Shown one piece after another: positions 16,672 through 25,342 of a stretch of DNA of 64,000 nucleotides. Within the stretch, counting starts at the first letter, position 1; every line of letters starts with the position of its first letter. Origin of the DNA: an uncultured Aquimarina sp. (GTDB taxonomy: Bacteria > Bacteroidota > Bacteroidia > Flavobacteriales > Flavobacteriaceae); contig CANMDW010000004.1 of assembly GCA_947496705.1 (NCBI GenBank), forward strand, positions 276,209 through 340,208. The letters are read 5' to 3'. Both the position numbers and the translations under genes were made by a program. Under the pieces are notes generated by a model that worked only from the letters and a program-made list of their open reading frames with translations, was not told the DNA's origin and did not search any database.

Positions 16672-18759
16672 ATGAAGAAAATCTTTACCAAACCTACCCA
16701 GATTATATTTTTAATAGTGTTATCAATACTTTACGCTTGTAGCGAAAAGAAAAATACTGAAACTTTTTCAGAGGAAATACCGTATTATGGCGAATTTAAA
16801 CAAGTTCCTGTAAAAGAAATAAAGCCCAACGGCTGGCTTAGGCGGTATTTATTAAACCAACGTAATGGATTAACCGGCCATCTGGAAGAAGCCGGTTACC
16901 CTTTTAATGCTGCAGGTTGGGGCAAAAAGGTAGCTGATAGTTCTAGTTGGTGGCCTTATGAGCAAACAGGATATTGGATCGATGGAATGATCACTGCGGG
17001 ATATTTACTTAATGATAGCTTGCTGCTAGGCAAAGCGAAAGATAAAATCTATCCAGTGCTGAAAGAAACCGGATCTGACCATTTTATTGGCCCGAACTAT
17101 CTGAAGAAAAGAAAAAATAAACACCGGTGGGTGCACACCGTATATTTTAGAGCATTGATGAGGGAATATGTAGCTTCTGGTGATCAAATGATCTTACAGA
17201 AAATGAAGAATTTTTACCTCTATCAGGACGAGAAGAATTTTTATGAAATAAGAGATCAGCTTAATATCGAAAATATCCTTTGGATCTATCAACAAACAGG
17301 AGATACCACACTATATAAGTTGGCTGCGGGGATTTATGATAAAATAAATTACCAGGGATTACTAGACCGGCCAGTCACAGCTTCTAGTTTTTTAAAACTT
17401 GAGCCCGTATATGAGCATGGGGTTACCTATAATGAAGCTGCAAAACTAGGAGCTATTCTATATTTGAATAACGGGGATAAAAAATACCTCGATCCTTCGG
17501 TTGCAGCCTATGATAAAATTGATAAGTATTATATGATGGTAGATGGTGTTAATGTCTCATCAGAACACTTAAGAACGCCACCACATTCATTACAAACACA
17601 TGAGACATGTGATATTGCAGACTTCTCCTGGAGTCTGGGTTATCTGTTGATGGCTACAGGAGATGCCACATACGCAGATAAAATAGAAAAAGCAATCTTT
17701 AACGCAGCACCGGGATCGGTAACCTCAGATTTTAAGGCATTACAGTATCTATCTGGCCCCAATCAGGTCATATTGGATTCTACTTCAAATCACAACAAGT
17801 TCTTTAAAGGTAATACAGCGATGATGTTTGGCCCTAACCAATTTACCGAATGTTGTCCCGGAAATGTGAACAGGATCATGCCAAATTATGTTTCTCGGTT
17901 ATGGATGAAAAACAAAGACAAAGGAATAGCAGCTGTGATGTATGGCCCCTCTGAATGGAATGGTATCATCCACGGTGTAAATGTTGATATAAAACAAGAT
18001 ACCCGATATCCATTCTCTGATGACATCACCTTTGAGTTCTCCCCCGAAACAGCAGTAGATTTTTCATTCACCTTCAGAATACCTGCATGGTGTAAAGAAG
18101 CAGAAGTAAAAATAAACGGAGAAATTTCGGAAACAGTATATGAACCAGGAAAATACTATTCTATCAACAGGAATTTTGAGACTGGCGATCGTATTACACT
18201 TATACTACCTCAAAAAGCTAGATTGAGTAACTGGCCAAATGGAGGAGTGGCACTGGAAAGAGGACCACTGGTGTATTCTTTAAAAATAAACGAAAACTGG
18301 CAAGCTCTTGAACCCGATAAGAATAACCCCAGATCTACATCATCGTTTCCTGCGTATCACCTATATCCTAAAAGTGATTGGAACTATGCTTTGGCACTTA
18401 AAGAGAATAATCTAGAGAGTCAGATTAAAGTGATATATCACAAATGGAACAATGATCCCTGGAATACCGATACTGCTCCGATTTCTATTAAAGTACCTGC
18501 CAAAAAAATTAATCAATGGAAAATCATAAATAAGGACACGGTTTTTTATGCTATGAATACCCCAATACAAGAAAATGGTAAGACGATCTGGAGAGAGAAG
18601 AGCGATTTTCAAAAGAAAGGACAGTTTTCTTTTACACCGGCGCTTCCGAGTGCAGATTTCATTCAACAAAATGTGAATGAACAGCTCGAAGAGATTATAT
18701 TAATACCCTACGGTAGCGCAAAACTTAGAATGACCATATTTCCAATAGCACCTCAATAA
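16672..18759 (+). CDS. GH127-type (DUF1680) glycoside hydrolase, lipoprotein
   Basis: 695 residues. The lipoprotein signal ends in LYACSEK (Cys about 23). The catalytic (alpha/alpha)6 domain opens with FKQVPVKEIKPNGWLRRYL. The four zinc ligands of the family are all present: E311 and C313 in HETCDIADF, and the pair C394-C395 in ECCPGN, the first of which matches the Cys nucleophile of beta-L-arabinofuranosidase HypBA1. A beta-sandwich follows (about 450-560). In the family these enzymes remove beta-L-arabinofuranose; relatives in marine carrageenan loci release 3,6-anhydro-D-galactose. In this galactan-like context the second is quite possible. The gene lies between sigma and anti-sigma genes and has its own candidate promoter. 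Confidence 0.88.
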   Translation: MKKIFTKPTQIIFLIVLSILYACSEKKNTETFSEEIPYYGEFKQVPVKEIKPNGWLRRYLLNQRNGLTGHLEEAGYPFNAAGWGKKVADSSSWWPYEQTGYWIDGMITAGYLLNDSLLLGKAKDKIYPVLKETGSDHFIGPNYLKKRKNKHRWVHTVYFRALMREYVASGDQMILQKMKNFYLYQDEKNFYEIRDQLNIENILWIYQQTGDTTLYKLAAGIYDKINYQGLLDRPVTASSFLKLEPVYEHGVTYNEAAKLGAILYLNNGDKKYLDPSVAAYDKIDKYYMMVDGVNVSSEHLRTPPHSLQTHETCDIADFSWSLGYLLMATGDATYADKIEKAIFNAAPGSVTSDFKALQYLSGPNQVILDSTSNHNKFFKGNTAMMFGPNQFTECCPGNVNRIMPNYVSRLWMKNKDKGIAAVMYGPSEWNGIIHGVNVDIKQDTRYPFSDDITFEFSPETAVDFSFTFRIPAWCKEAEVKINGEISETVYEPGKYYSINRNFETGDRITLILPQKARLSNWPNGGVALERGPLVYSLKINENWQALEPDKNNPRSTSSFPAYHLYPKSDWNYALALKENNLESQIKVIYHKWNNDPWNTDTAPISIKVPAKKINQWKIINKDTVFYAMNTPIQENGKTIWREKSDFQKKGQFSFTPALPSADFIQQNVNEQLEEIILIPYGSAKLRMTIFPIAPQ

Positions 18760-18867
18760 CAGATTAGAATATTCTTTATGAACTCTACTGAAGGTCATAA
18801 TACATAGCACCTATAGACATATTCTTTATCAAAAATGTATTTTCCGAAAAAAAAATACCAAACAAAC

Positions 18868-18894
18868 GGTGTTCTTTAACATAATGTTGTCTTA
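18868..18894 (+). promoter_or_regulatory. Candidate ECF-sigma promoter, copy 3
   Basis: GGTGT at 18868-18872 and TCTTA at 18890-18894, again 22 bp apart, 24 bp upstream of the FecR start codon. The flanks AAACGG before and TTGTCTTAATAT at the end resemble copy 1 most. Confidence 0.5.
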
Positions 18895-18918
18895 ATATAA
18901 TAAGAAGTAACCTAAATA

Positions 18919-19950
18919 ATGAAGATTAAAAACAAAATAGAAGATTTTTTAACTGACGAAGAATTCGTGAGATGGGTAAAAAACAAAGATCCTGAACTGG
19001 ATGTCTTTTGGCTAAAATGGTTACAGCTGTACCCTGACAAAAGAGAAGAGTTTATGGCAGCTCGTGAAATAATTCTTTCAATGAATTTCACTACCCATAA
19101 AGTGAGTAAAGAGGCAGAAGAAAGATCATTAAACCGCATTCTTTCTGAATCTTCTTCAGATGAGGCTGTAAAAACACTTAAAAGAACACGTAAAACATAT
19201 GTTTTCTTCGAGGTGGCTGCTATTTTACTATGTCTTATTGCTACTACCTATTTTGTTACAAATTATCTTTCTGCTTTTGACAAAACTTCAAAGCGGTTGG
19301 CCATATCTAATATAGTAAAGCAAAATCCTAAAGGTAAGAAATCAATAATCGAACTTCCCGACGGGACAATGGTTTGGCTTAATGCAGGTAGTACACTTAG
19401 CTACCCTTCAAAATTTACAGATAAAGAACGTGTGATTAATCTAGAGGGACAGGCATTTTTTGATGTAATGAGAGATACGCTACGACCGTTTAGGGTAAAT
19501 TCATCAGGTCTTGTTACTACAGCACTAGGAACTTCTTTTGATGTGAACTCCTATAGTGACCAGAATGAAGAAATAAAAATATCGTTGGTAAGCGGAAAAA
19601 TAAATATTGAAAATAAATCCCTCAAATCTAATCATATAGCGGTACCAGGAGAACAGCTTGTTTACTCTATTAAGAATCAAAAAACCAGTGTAAAATCCTT
19701 TGATCTAAAAGAGGTTGTATCCTGGAGAGACGGAAACTTGTTTTTTAGAAATGCTACATTAAATGAAGTAGTCATTCGACTGGAAAGATGGTATGGAGTT
19801 GATATTGAACTAAAAAATAGACCTACAAGAGAGTGGAACCTTACGGGAGAGTTCAAAAGACAAAGTCTGGAGCGTGTGCTCGAAAGATTATCTTTTACTG
19901 AAAGTTTTAAATATACCTTAAAAGGTAAGTCAATAGAAATTAAATTTTAA
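18919..19950 (+). CDS. FecR-family anti-sigma factor
   Basis: 343 residues. The cytoplasmic N-terminal anti-sigma part (about 1-90) contains EEFVRWVKNKDPELDVFWL. One membrane segment (about 95-117, FFEVAAILLCLIATTYFV) leads to the periplasmic FecR domain (about 135-235), with IIELPDGTMVWLNAGSTLSY and VTTALGTSFDVNSY. The C-terminal DUF4974 domain (about 265-340) contains LFFRNATLNEVVIRLERWYG. It should hold the ECF sigma factor of 15889 until the STN domain of the SusC protein signals substrate import. It is followed by SusC after about 165 bp. An imperfect hairpin (GAACAG with CTGTTC, about 19991-20017) lies in that gap. Confidence 0.94.
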   Translation: MKIKNKIEDFLTDEEFVRWVKNKDPELDVFWLKWLQLYPDKREEFMAAREIILSMNFTTHKVSKEAEERSLNRILSESSSDEAVKTLKRTRKTYVFFEVAAILLCLIATTYFVTNYLSAFDKTSKRLAISNIVKQNPKGKKSIIELPDGTMVWLNAGSTLSYPSKFTDKERVINLEGQAFFDVMRDTLRPFRVNSSGLVTTALGTSFDVNSYSDQNEEIKISLVSGKINIENKSLKSNHIAVPGEQLVYSIKNQKTSVKSFDLKEVVSWRDGNLFFRNATLNEVVIRLERWYGVDIELKNRPTREWNLTGEFKRQSLERVLERLSFTESFKYTLKGKSIEIKF

Positions 19951-20115
19951 AAAGATGCTACAAACAAATACATCATAAATTTAAAAAAAAGAACAGCCTA
20001 CCGCCATAGACTGTTCTAAAATCGAATATTGCCAGAGGTAACTTCCTATCGAGAAATGTGATAATGTTAACACTCGGCTTGTTTAATGAATTCATCAATA
20101 AACATTCACAAAACT

Positions 20116-23100
20116 ATGAAAAAACAATTATTTAGATCACAATGCATTACTTCAAAGCATATCTTTAACATTCTTACGTTAACTTTGCTATGCATTAACC
20201 TACTGATCGCCAACAATGGTAAGGCACAAAAATATAAGAACGCCAATGAGGTTTTTATTTCTATTGAAGCAGGTAAATTCACTGTAAAAAAAGTATTAAA
20301 GTCGATAGAGGACAAAACAGATTTTGTGTTCCTTTACGATGCCAATGACATTGATGATAACGTGTCGCTGGATATTCCGGGCAAATCTCTCTCTGTCGCA
20401 GGGATCTTGCAAATCATTTCCGAAAACACACCTTTGCGATTTAGACAGGTGAATAATAATATTGATGTACGGCGGGTAAAAAATCCCCAAGAAAGCACTA
20501 GTGTTTCCCAGCAAAGAACGATAACAGGAACCATTACCGATGAGAACGGGCAACCTTTACCAGGAGCCAATATATTGGTAAAAGGAACCGCCATTGGAGC
20601 AGTTACCGATTTTGATGGTAATTATAGTATTCAGGCCCCAGATACTGCCACCATACTTGTTTTTTCATATGTTGGATATCTTACCAAAGAGGAGACCATA
20701 GCAGGTAGAAGTATAATAAATCACGAATTTACACCCGATGCATCCACACTCGATGCGGTTGTGGTAGTTGGATATGGTACCCAGCGTAAAAAAGATATTA
20801 CAGGATCTGTTTCTACTGTAGAAGACTACAGACTAGAAAATGTTCCCAACACCAACTTTTCGCAGGCATTACAAGGCTCTGTTTCCGGATTATATATCAC
20901 AAATAATTCGGCAGGAGCAGAACAAAGTGATGTGAGTATCAGAATTAGAGGTCAAAATTCTATCGAAGCCAATAACGAACCCCTTATTATACTTGACGGA
21001 GTTCCGTTTAGTGGGAATTTATCTCAAATAAACCCCAATGATATCGAATCCATAGATGTGCTTAAAGACGTTTCTTCAGCAGCTATTTATGGTTCACGAG
21101 GAGCTAACGGAGTGATTTTGATTACTACCAAAAAAGGTAAAAATGGAGTTACCACTATCAGTTATAATACCTATGTAGGTTTTCAGCAACCTACTAATGT
21201 TCCTGATTTAATGAATGGGCAAGAATATTATGACTTTAAGTTAGAGAGGCTGGGAGGAGACCCAAATGATCCTTCAGCAATATTTAGCCCCACAGAACTC
21301 ACAAATTTTAATGCCGCAAATTTCACAGATTGGATCGATGTATCAACCCGAACTTCTATACAACAAGAACATCAGTTATCGGTTACTTCGGGTACAGAAA
21401 ACACCAAGGTATATGTGTCCGGAACATTTATCGATGTACAGGGGATTGCGCTTGGAGACCAGTTTCAGCGGTATAATCTGCAAATGAATTTGGACCAAAA
21501 GATTGGTGAACACCTAAAAATAGGAACCAATACAAGATTGAATTATATCGATAGAAGTGGAGTAGCAGTAGATTTAACAGGTTCGTTTTTTCTAAATCCA
21601 TTAACAAACCCGTTTGAAGAAGATGGATCTATTGCCGTATATCCCTGGCCAGAAGATCAATTTTTTGGAAACCCCTTAGGTAATAGTTTAATTGAAAATG
21701 AAGATGAAGAGTATTCTATTTTTTCAAATATTTATGTTGATGTTGATTTGCCATTTATTCCCGGATTATCATACAGGTTTAATACGGGTATTGAATATTC
21801 CAACAGAGATATCAATACTTATGTAGGGCGTGATAATAAAACAGGTCTCGAAGCCAGTGGTATTTCTACCAATCGTCAGAACAGAACCAGAAGTTTCCTT
21901 ATAGAAAATATTCTTAATTATAAAACAAGTTTTGGGTTACATAATATAGATGTTACCGCACTTTACAGCAGTCAGGTTGAAGATTTTCAAAGACTTGAGT
22001 TAGAAGCCAGAGACTTCCCCAGTGATGTTTTAACATTTTATCAGGCAGAACTTGCCAACAGGCTAACCCCATCAAATGTGTTTAGAGAAAGTACGCTTTT
22101 ATCTCAAATGGGCCGTATCAATTATGGGTATGACAGCAAGTATTTATTAACATTAACCGCAAGAAGAGATGGTTATTCTGGATTTGGAGCCAATGATAAA
22201 TATGGGTTTTTCCCATCAGCTGCCATTGCATGGAATATTGCCAGAGAAGGATTTCTTAGCAACTCTGAGGTGATCAGCAATTTAAAATTAAGAGCATCCT
22301 ACGGTCAAATAGGTAATCAGGCAGTAAGACCATTTAGAACACTGGCTCAGTTTGGAGTTCAGAATTATCTCGGAGGGGGTGAAGGAAATGTACTGGCTCC
22401 CGGTTTTATTCCAGAGACCTTAGGAGACCCTAGCCTGGGTTGGGAAACAACAACTTCGGCCAACTTTGCCGTCGATTATGGGTTTTTTGACGGAAGAATT
22501 AGAGGATCTGTAGAGTATTATCTATCCAAAACCGAAGATTTACTGCTCAACAGAAGAATATCTTCTGTGCAGGGAATCACCAATATCCTTCAGAATGTTG
22601 GAGAAACCAAAAATTGGGGGTTAGAAGTTTTGTTGTCTGCCAATATTATCCAAAAAGACAATTTTCAATGGTCTGCAGACCTGAACTTCTCACTTAACCG
22701 CAATGAAGTGGTCAATATATTTGGTGTAGATGATCGTGATGATATCGGAAGTGGTTTGTTTATAGGTGAGCCTATTAATGTAAACTATGGGTTTGTTTTT
22801 GATGGTATTTGGCAAGAAGATGAAGCCGATGAAGCCCTTATTTATAATGCAGTCCCAGGAGATGTGCGGGTTAAAGATGTAAATGAAGATGGTGTTATCT
22901 CAAGAGATGATGACCGCGAAATATTTGGCAACCGGCAACCCGACTTTATAGCAGGACTCGGTAGTACATTTACCTATAAAAACTGGAGCCTTAATTTCTT
23001 TATATATACTGAACAAGGTGTAGAACGTCCTAACCTTTTATTAGACTCAGACGAAACCATCTTTTTAATTGGTGCCAGAAGAAATGGTGTACAAAGACAG

Positions 23101-23424
23101 TGGTGGACTCCCGAAAACAATATTGATACCTATCCCCGAAACAGTGAGAATAGTAATCCCTTTAGTGTAAAATTCCTCGAAGATGCCAGTTTTATCAGAA
23201 TGAGAGATGTAACCTTGTCGTATACATTTCCTGCAGATGCACTAAAATCTTTTGGACTTAATAACTTCCGTCTTTACGGAACTGTAAGAAACTTATTTAC
23301 GATCACAGATTGGACTGGTACCGACCCAGAATTTCAGGGAACCGATCCCAATAACGAAGTAAATAGACAGTTTGGTATCCCTTTAAACAGAACCTTCATT
23401 TTCGGTATCAATGTTACCCTATAA
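20116..23424 (+). CDS. SusC-like TonB-dependent transporter with STN domain
   Basis: 1102 residues from the ATG at 20116, chosen because MKKQLFR starts a good signal peptide ending NNGKAQ; an in-frame ATG at 20086 would add ten residues. The order is the STN (secretin/TonB short N-terminal) signalling domain (about 40-115, with FVFLYDANDIDD), a carboxypeptidase-like beta sandwich (about 125-205, with GTITDENGQPLPGANILVKG), the plug (about 215-330, containing DAVVVVGYGTQRKKDITGSV and the SusC mark VLKDVSSAAIYGSRGANGVI), and a 22-strand barrel ending in FIFGINVTL. It imports large oligosaccharides through the outer membrane with the SusD lid encoded next. The STN domain links it to the FecR/sigma pair. 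Confidence 0.97.
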   Translation: MKKQLFRSQCITSKHIFNILTLTLLCINLLIANNGKAQKYKNANEVFISIEAGKFTVKKVLKSIEDKTDFVFLYDANDIDDNVSLDIPGKSLSVAGILQIISENTPLRFRQVNNNIDVRRVKNPQESTSVSQQRTITGTITDENGQPLPGANILVKGTAIGAVTDFDGNYSIQAPDTATILVFSYVGYLTKEETIAGRSIINHEFTPDASTLDAVVVVGYGTQRKKDITGSVSTVEDYRLENVPNTNFSQALQGSVSGLYITNNSAGAEQSDVSIRIRGQNSIEANNEPLIILDGVPFSGNLSQINPNDIESIDVLKDVSSAAIYGSRGANGVILITTKKGKNGVTTISYNTYVGFQQPTNVPDLMNGQEYYDFKLERLGGDPNDPSAIFSPTELTNFNAANFTDWIDVSTRTSIQQEHQLSVTSGTENTKVYVSGTFIDVQGIALGDQFQRYNLQMNLDQKIGEHLKIGTNTRLNYIDRSGVAVDLTGSFFLNPLTNPFEEDGSIAVYPWPEDQFFGNPLGNSLIENEDEEYSIFSNIYVDVDLPFIPGLSYRFNTGIEYSNRDINTYVGRDNKTGLEASGISTNRQNRTRSFLIENILNYKTSFGLHNIDVTALYSSQVEDFQRLELEARDFPSDVLTFYQAELANRLTPSNVFRESTLLSQMGRINYGYDSKYLLTLTARRDGYSGFGANDKYGFFPSAAIAWNIAREGFLSNSEVISNLKLRASYGQIGNQAVRPFRTLAQFGVQNYLGGGEGNVLAPGFIPETLGDPSLGWETTTSANFAVDYGFFDGRIRGSVEYYLSKTEDLLLNRRISSVQGITNILQNVGETKNWGLEVLLSANIIQKDNFQWSADLNFSLNRNEVVNIFGVDDRDDIGSGLFIGEPINVNYGFVFDGIWQEDEADEALIYNAVPGDVRVKDVNEDGVISRDDDREIFGNRQPDFIAGLGSTFTYKNWSLNFFIYTEQGVERPNLLLDSDETIFLIGARRNGVQRQWWTPENNIDTYPRNSENSNPFSVKFLEDASFIRMRDVTLSYTFPADALKSFGLNNFRLYGTVRNLFTITDWTGTDPEFQGTDPNNEVNRQFGIPLNRTFIFGINVTL

Positions 23425-23437
23425 ATCCAGATATATT

Positions 23438-25105
23438 ATGAAAAAAATGAATCACAAGATAGCGATAAAAAATACAGTATATATAATAGTACCTATACTG
23501 CTTTTAGTACTACTTTCTATATCATGTTCAGAAGAGGATTTGGAAGAAAACCCACCCAATGTGGTGGTTGCAGAAGAACTGTTTGTAGATCCTGCAGGTT
23601 TTGAAACCGCATTAAATGGCTTATACCATGAAGTGCGTAAAGAACGTATGGGAAGTACAGGAGCAGATGAGACAGCCGCCGGAGATATTCGTTTTTCATT
23701 AATGGTTAATGGTACCGATAATGTTTTTGGATTGAACCCTGGTCCATCAGAAAGGTTAACAAATGATTATGGAGATCGAAATAATTCAGGAAATGGATAT
23801 ATAGAACGAATTTTTAACTGGTTGTACAGAACAATTAATGCTGCCAATACCATTGTTAATCGTGCTCAAAATACAGATATCGAGTGGACTGAAGCACAAA
23901 AGAACGAAGTAGTTGCCGAAGCCAGAACTATACGTGCATGGGCCTATAGACACCTTACTTATTTGTGGGGCGATGTGCCCATTAACCTCGAAGAATCCAG
24001 CGGCTCAACCATAAGAACCGACTGGGAACGAGCTCCTGTTATGGATGTGTATAAAGTGATGGAAGAAGATCTTTTATATGCCGAAGAATGGTTGCCAAGT
24101 GAGGCTAGAAATGCAGGAACAGTTACAAAAGCTGTAGCACAACACTATCTGTCAGAGGTCTACTTGTTAATGAATCAACCTGATCTGGCCGAAGAAAAAG
24201 CCAAGGCTGTTATTGACGGACCATATGCGTTGATAACCGAACGCTATGGAGTACGGGAAAGTGCCACTGGAGTACCTTTTATGGATCAGTTCTATGATGG
24301 GAACGTGCTAAGAAGCCAGGGAAACACAGAAGTTCTATGGGCGATTCTCCAGGAAAATGGAACAGACAACCCCGAACAGGGAAGAAACATCATGCGTCGT
24401 TACTTTATAGGATTGTACAGAGAGATACCCGGGATTGCCTTATCTGAAGAACGAGGAGGAAGAGGTATAGGAAGAATGAGTATGACCAACTGGGCTTTAA
24501 GTATTTATGAACCTACAGATGATAGGAATTCTGAATTTGCCATCACCAAAGGATATACTTATGGAGATAGTGATGAGGATGATCCTACGGCAGCAGAACC
24601 CCCGGCGGCAATCGGAGATGTTGTACCTACTCAAATAGTTCCTGAAAATACCATCACTGGATCCAATCGAATTTTTTATCCGCATTGCAGAAAGTGGGAA
24701 TGGGCAGATCCATCAAACCTGGAACTAAATGAACAATATGGGGATCAACCTTATCTGCGCCTGGCAGATACCTATCTTTTGCTTGCCGAAGCACAATTCA
24801 AGCAAGGAAAAACTGGCGATGCTGCAGAAACTATTAATGTAGTGCGACGCAGATCCAATGCTAGTGAAATTACCAGTTTGGATGTAAATATCGATTTTAT
24901 CCTGGACGAACGCTCCAGAGAATTTTTATGTGAAGAGCAACGACGTTATTGCCTGGTGCGCAATGATAAATTGGTAGAAAGAACCCAGTTATATAACCTT
25001 AGAACAGGCTCAAGTATCACAGAAAGAGATACGGTGTTTCCGATACCTCAAGATGTGATCGATGCCAACCTGACCCGCGAAATGCGTCAAAATCCAGGGT
25101 ATTAA
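23438..25105 (+). CDS. SusD/RagB-like glycan-binding lipoprotein
   Basis: About 555 residues. The ATG at 23438 (MKKMNHKIAI) is preferred because it starts the signal; the in-frame ATG at 23411 lies inside the SusC gene. The signal ends at LLVLLSISCSEED, placing the lipid-anchored Cys near residue 26. Family features are the N-terminal FETALNGLYHEVRKERMG, the TPR-like helices around TIRAWAYRHLTYLWGDVP, and the C-terminal YLRLADTYLLLAEAQFKQGK and FLCEEQRRYCLVR. It forms the surface lid of the SusC transporter and binds the target glycan. Binding residues cannot be named without structure. A strong hairpin follows 12 bp after the stop. Confidence 0.96.
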   Translation: MKKMNHKIAIKNTVYIIVPILLLVLLSISCSEEDLEENPPNVVVAEELFVDPAGFETALNGLYHEVRKERMGSTGADETAAGDIRFSLMVNGTDNVFGLNPGPSERLTNDYGDRNNSGNGYIERIFNWLYRTINAANTIVNRAQNTDIEWTEAQKNEVVAEARTIRAWAYRHLTYLWGDVPINLEESSGSTIRTDWERAPVMDVYKVMEEDLLYAEEWLPSEARNAGTVTKAVAQHYLSEVYLLMNQPDLAEEKAKAVIDGPYALITERYGVRESATGVPFMDQFYDGNVLRSQGNTEVLWAILQENGTDNPEQGRNIMRRYFIGLYREIPGIALSEERGGRGIGRMSMTNWALSIYEPTDDRNSEFAITKGYTYGDSDEDDPTAAEPPAAIGDVVPTQIVPENTITGSNRIFYPHCRKWEWADPSNLELNEQYGDQPYLRLADTYLLLAEAQFKQGKTGDAAETINVVRRRSNASEITSLDVNIDFILDERSREFLCEEQRRYCLVRNDKLVERTQLYNLRTGSSITERDTVFPIPQDVIDANLTREMRQNPGY

Positions 25106-25117
25106 CCATATAGAAAA

Positions 25118-25167
25118 AAGAGTCTATCGTGTTTTGACTTTTTTGCTCCAAAACACGATGGACTCTT
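25118..25167 (+). terminator. Long hairpin after susD
   Basis: An 18-bp stem with one wobble (AAGAGTCTATCGTGTTTT region at 25118-25135 with its complement at 25150-25167) closes a 14-nt T-rich loop. No U-run follows. It may terminate, attenuate, or protect the susCD transcript from 3' decay. The rest of the 237-bp gap to 25343 shows nothing else definite. Confidence 0.7.
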
Positions 25168-25342
25168 ACAAAATATTGATCTGATACAGTGGATCATCTT
25201 ACCACTGAGAAATGAATAAATGCTTTAGCACATGAAGCATAGCAACCAAAAAAATTAAAACTACTTAGAATTGGGGGACAATTTTGACTAGTGTAATAAT
25301 CCAGGAGAATTTATAACATTCTCACCCTAATGTATTTGAATT

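Noticed and set aside
16672..18759. Calling the GH127-type enzyme a beta-L-arabinofuranosidase outright
   Set aside because: Catalytic and zinc residues are conserved, but family members differ in substrate and the locus context suggests galactans.
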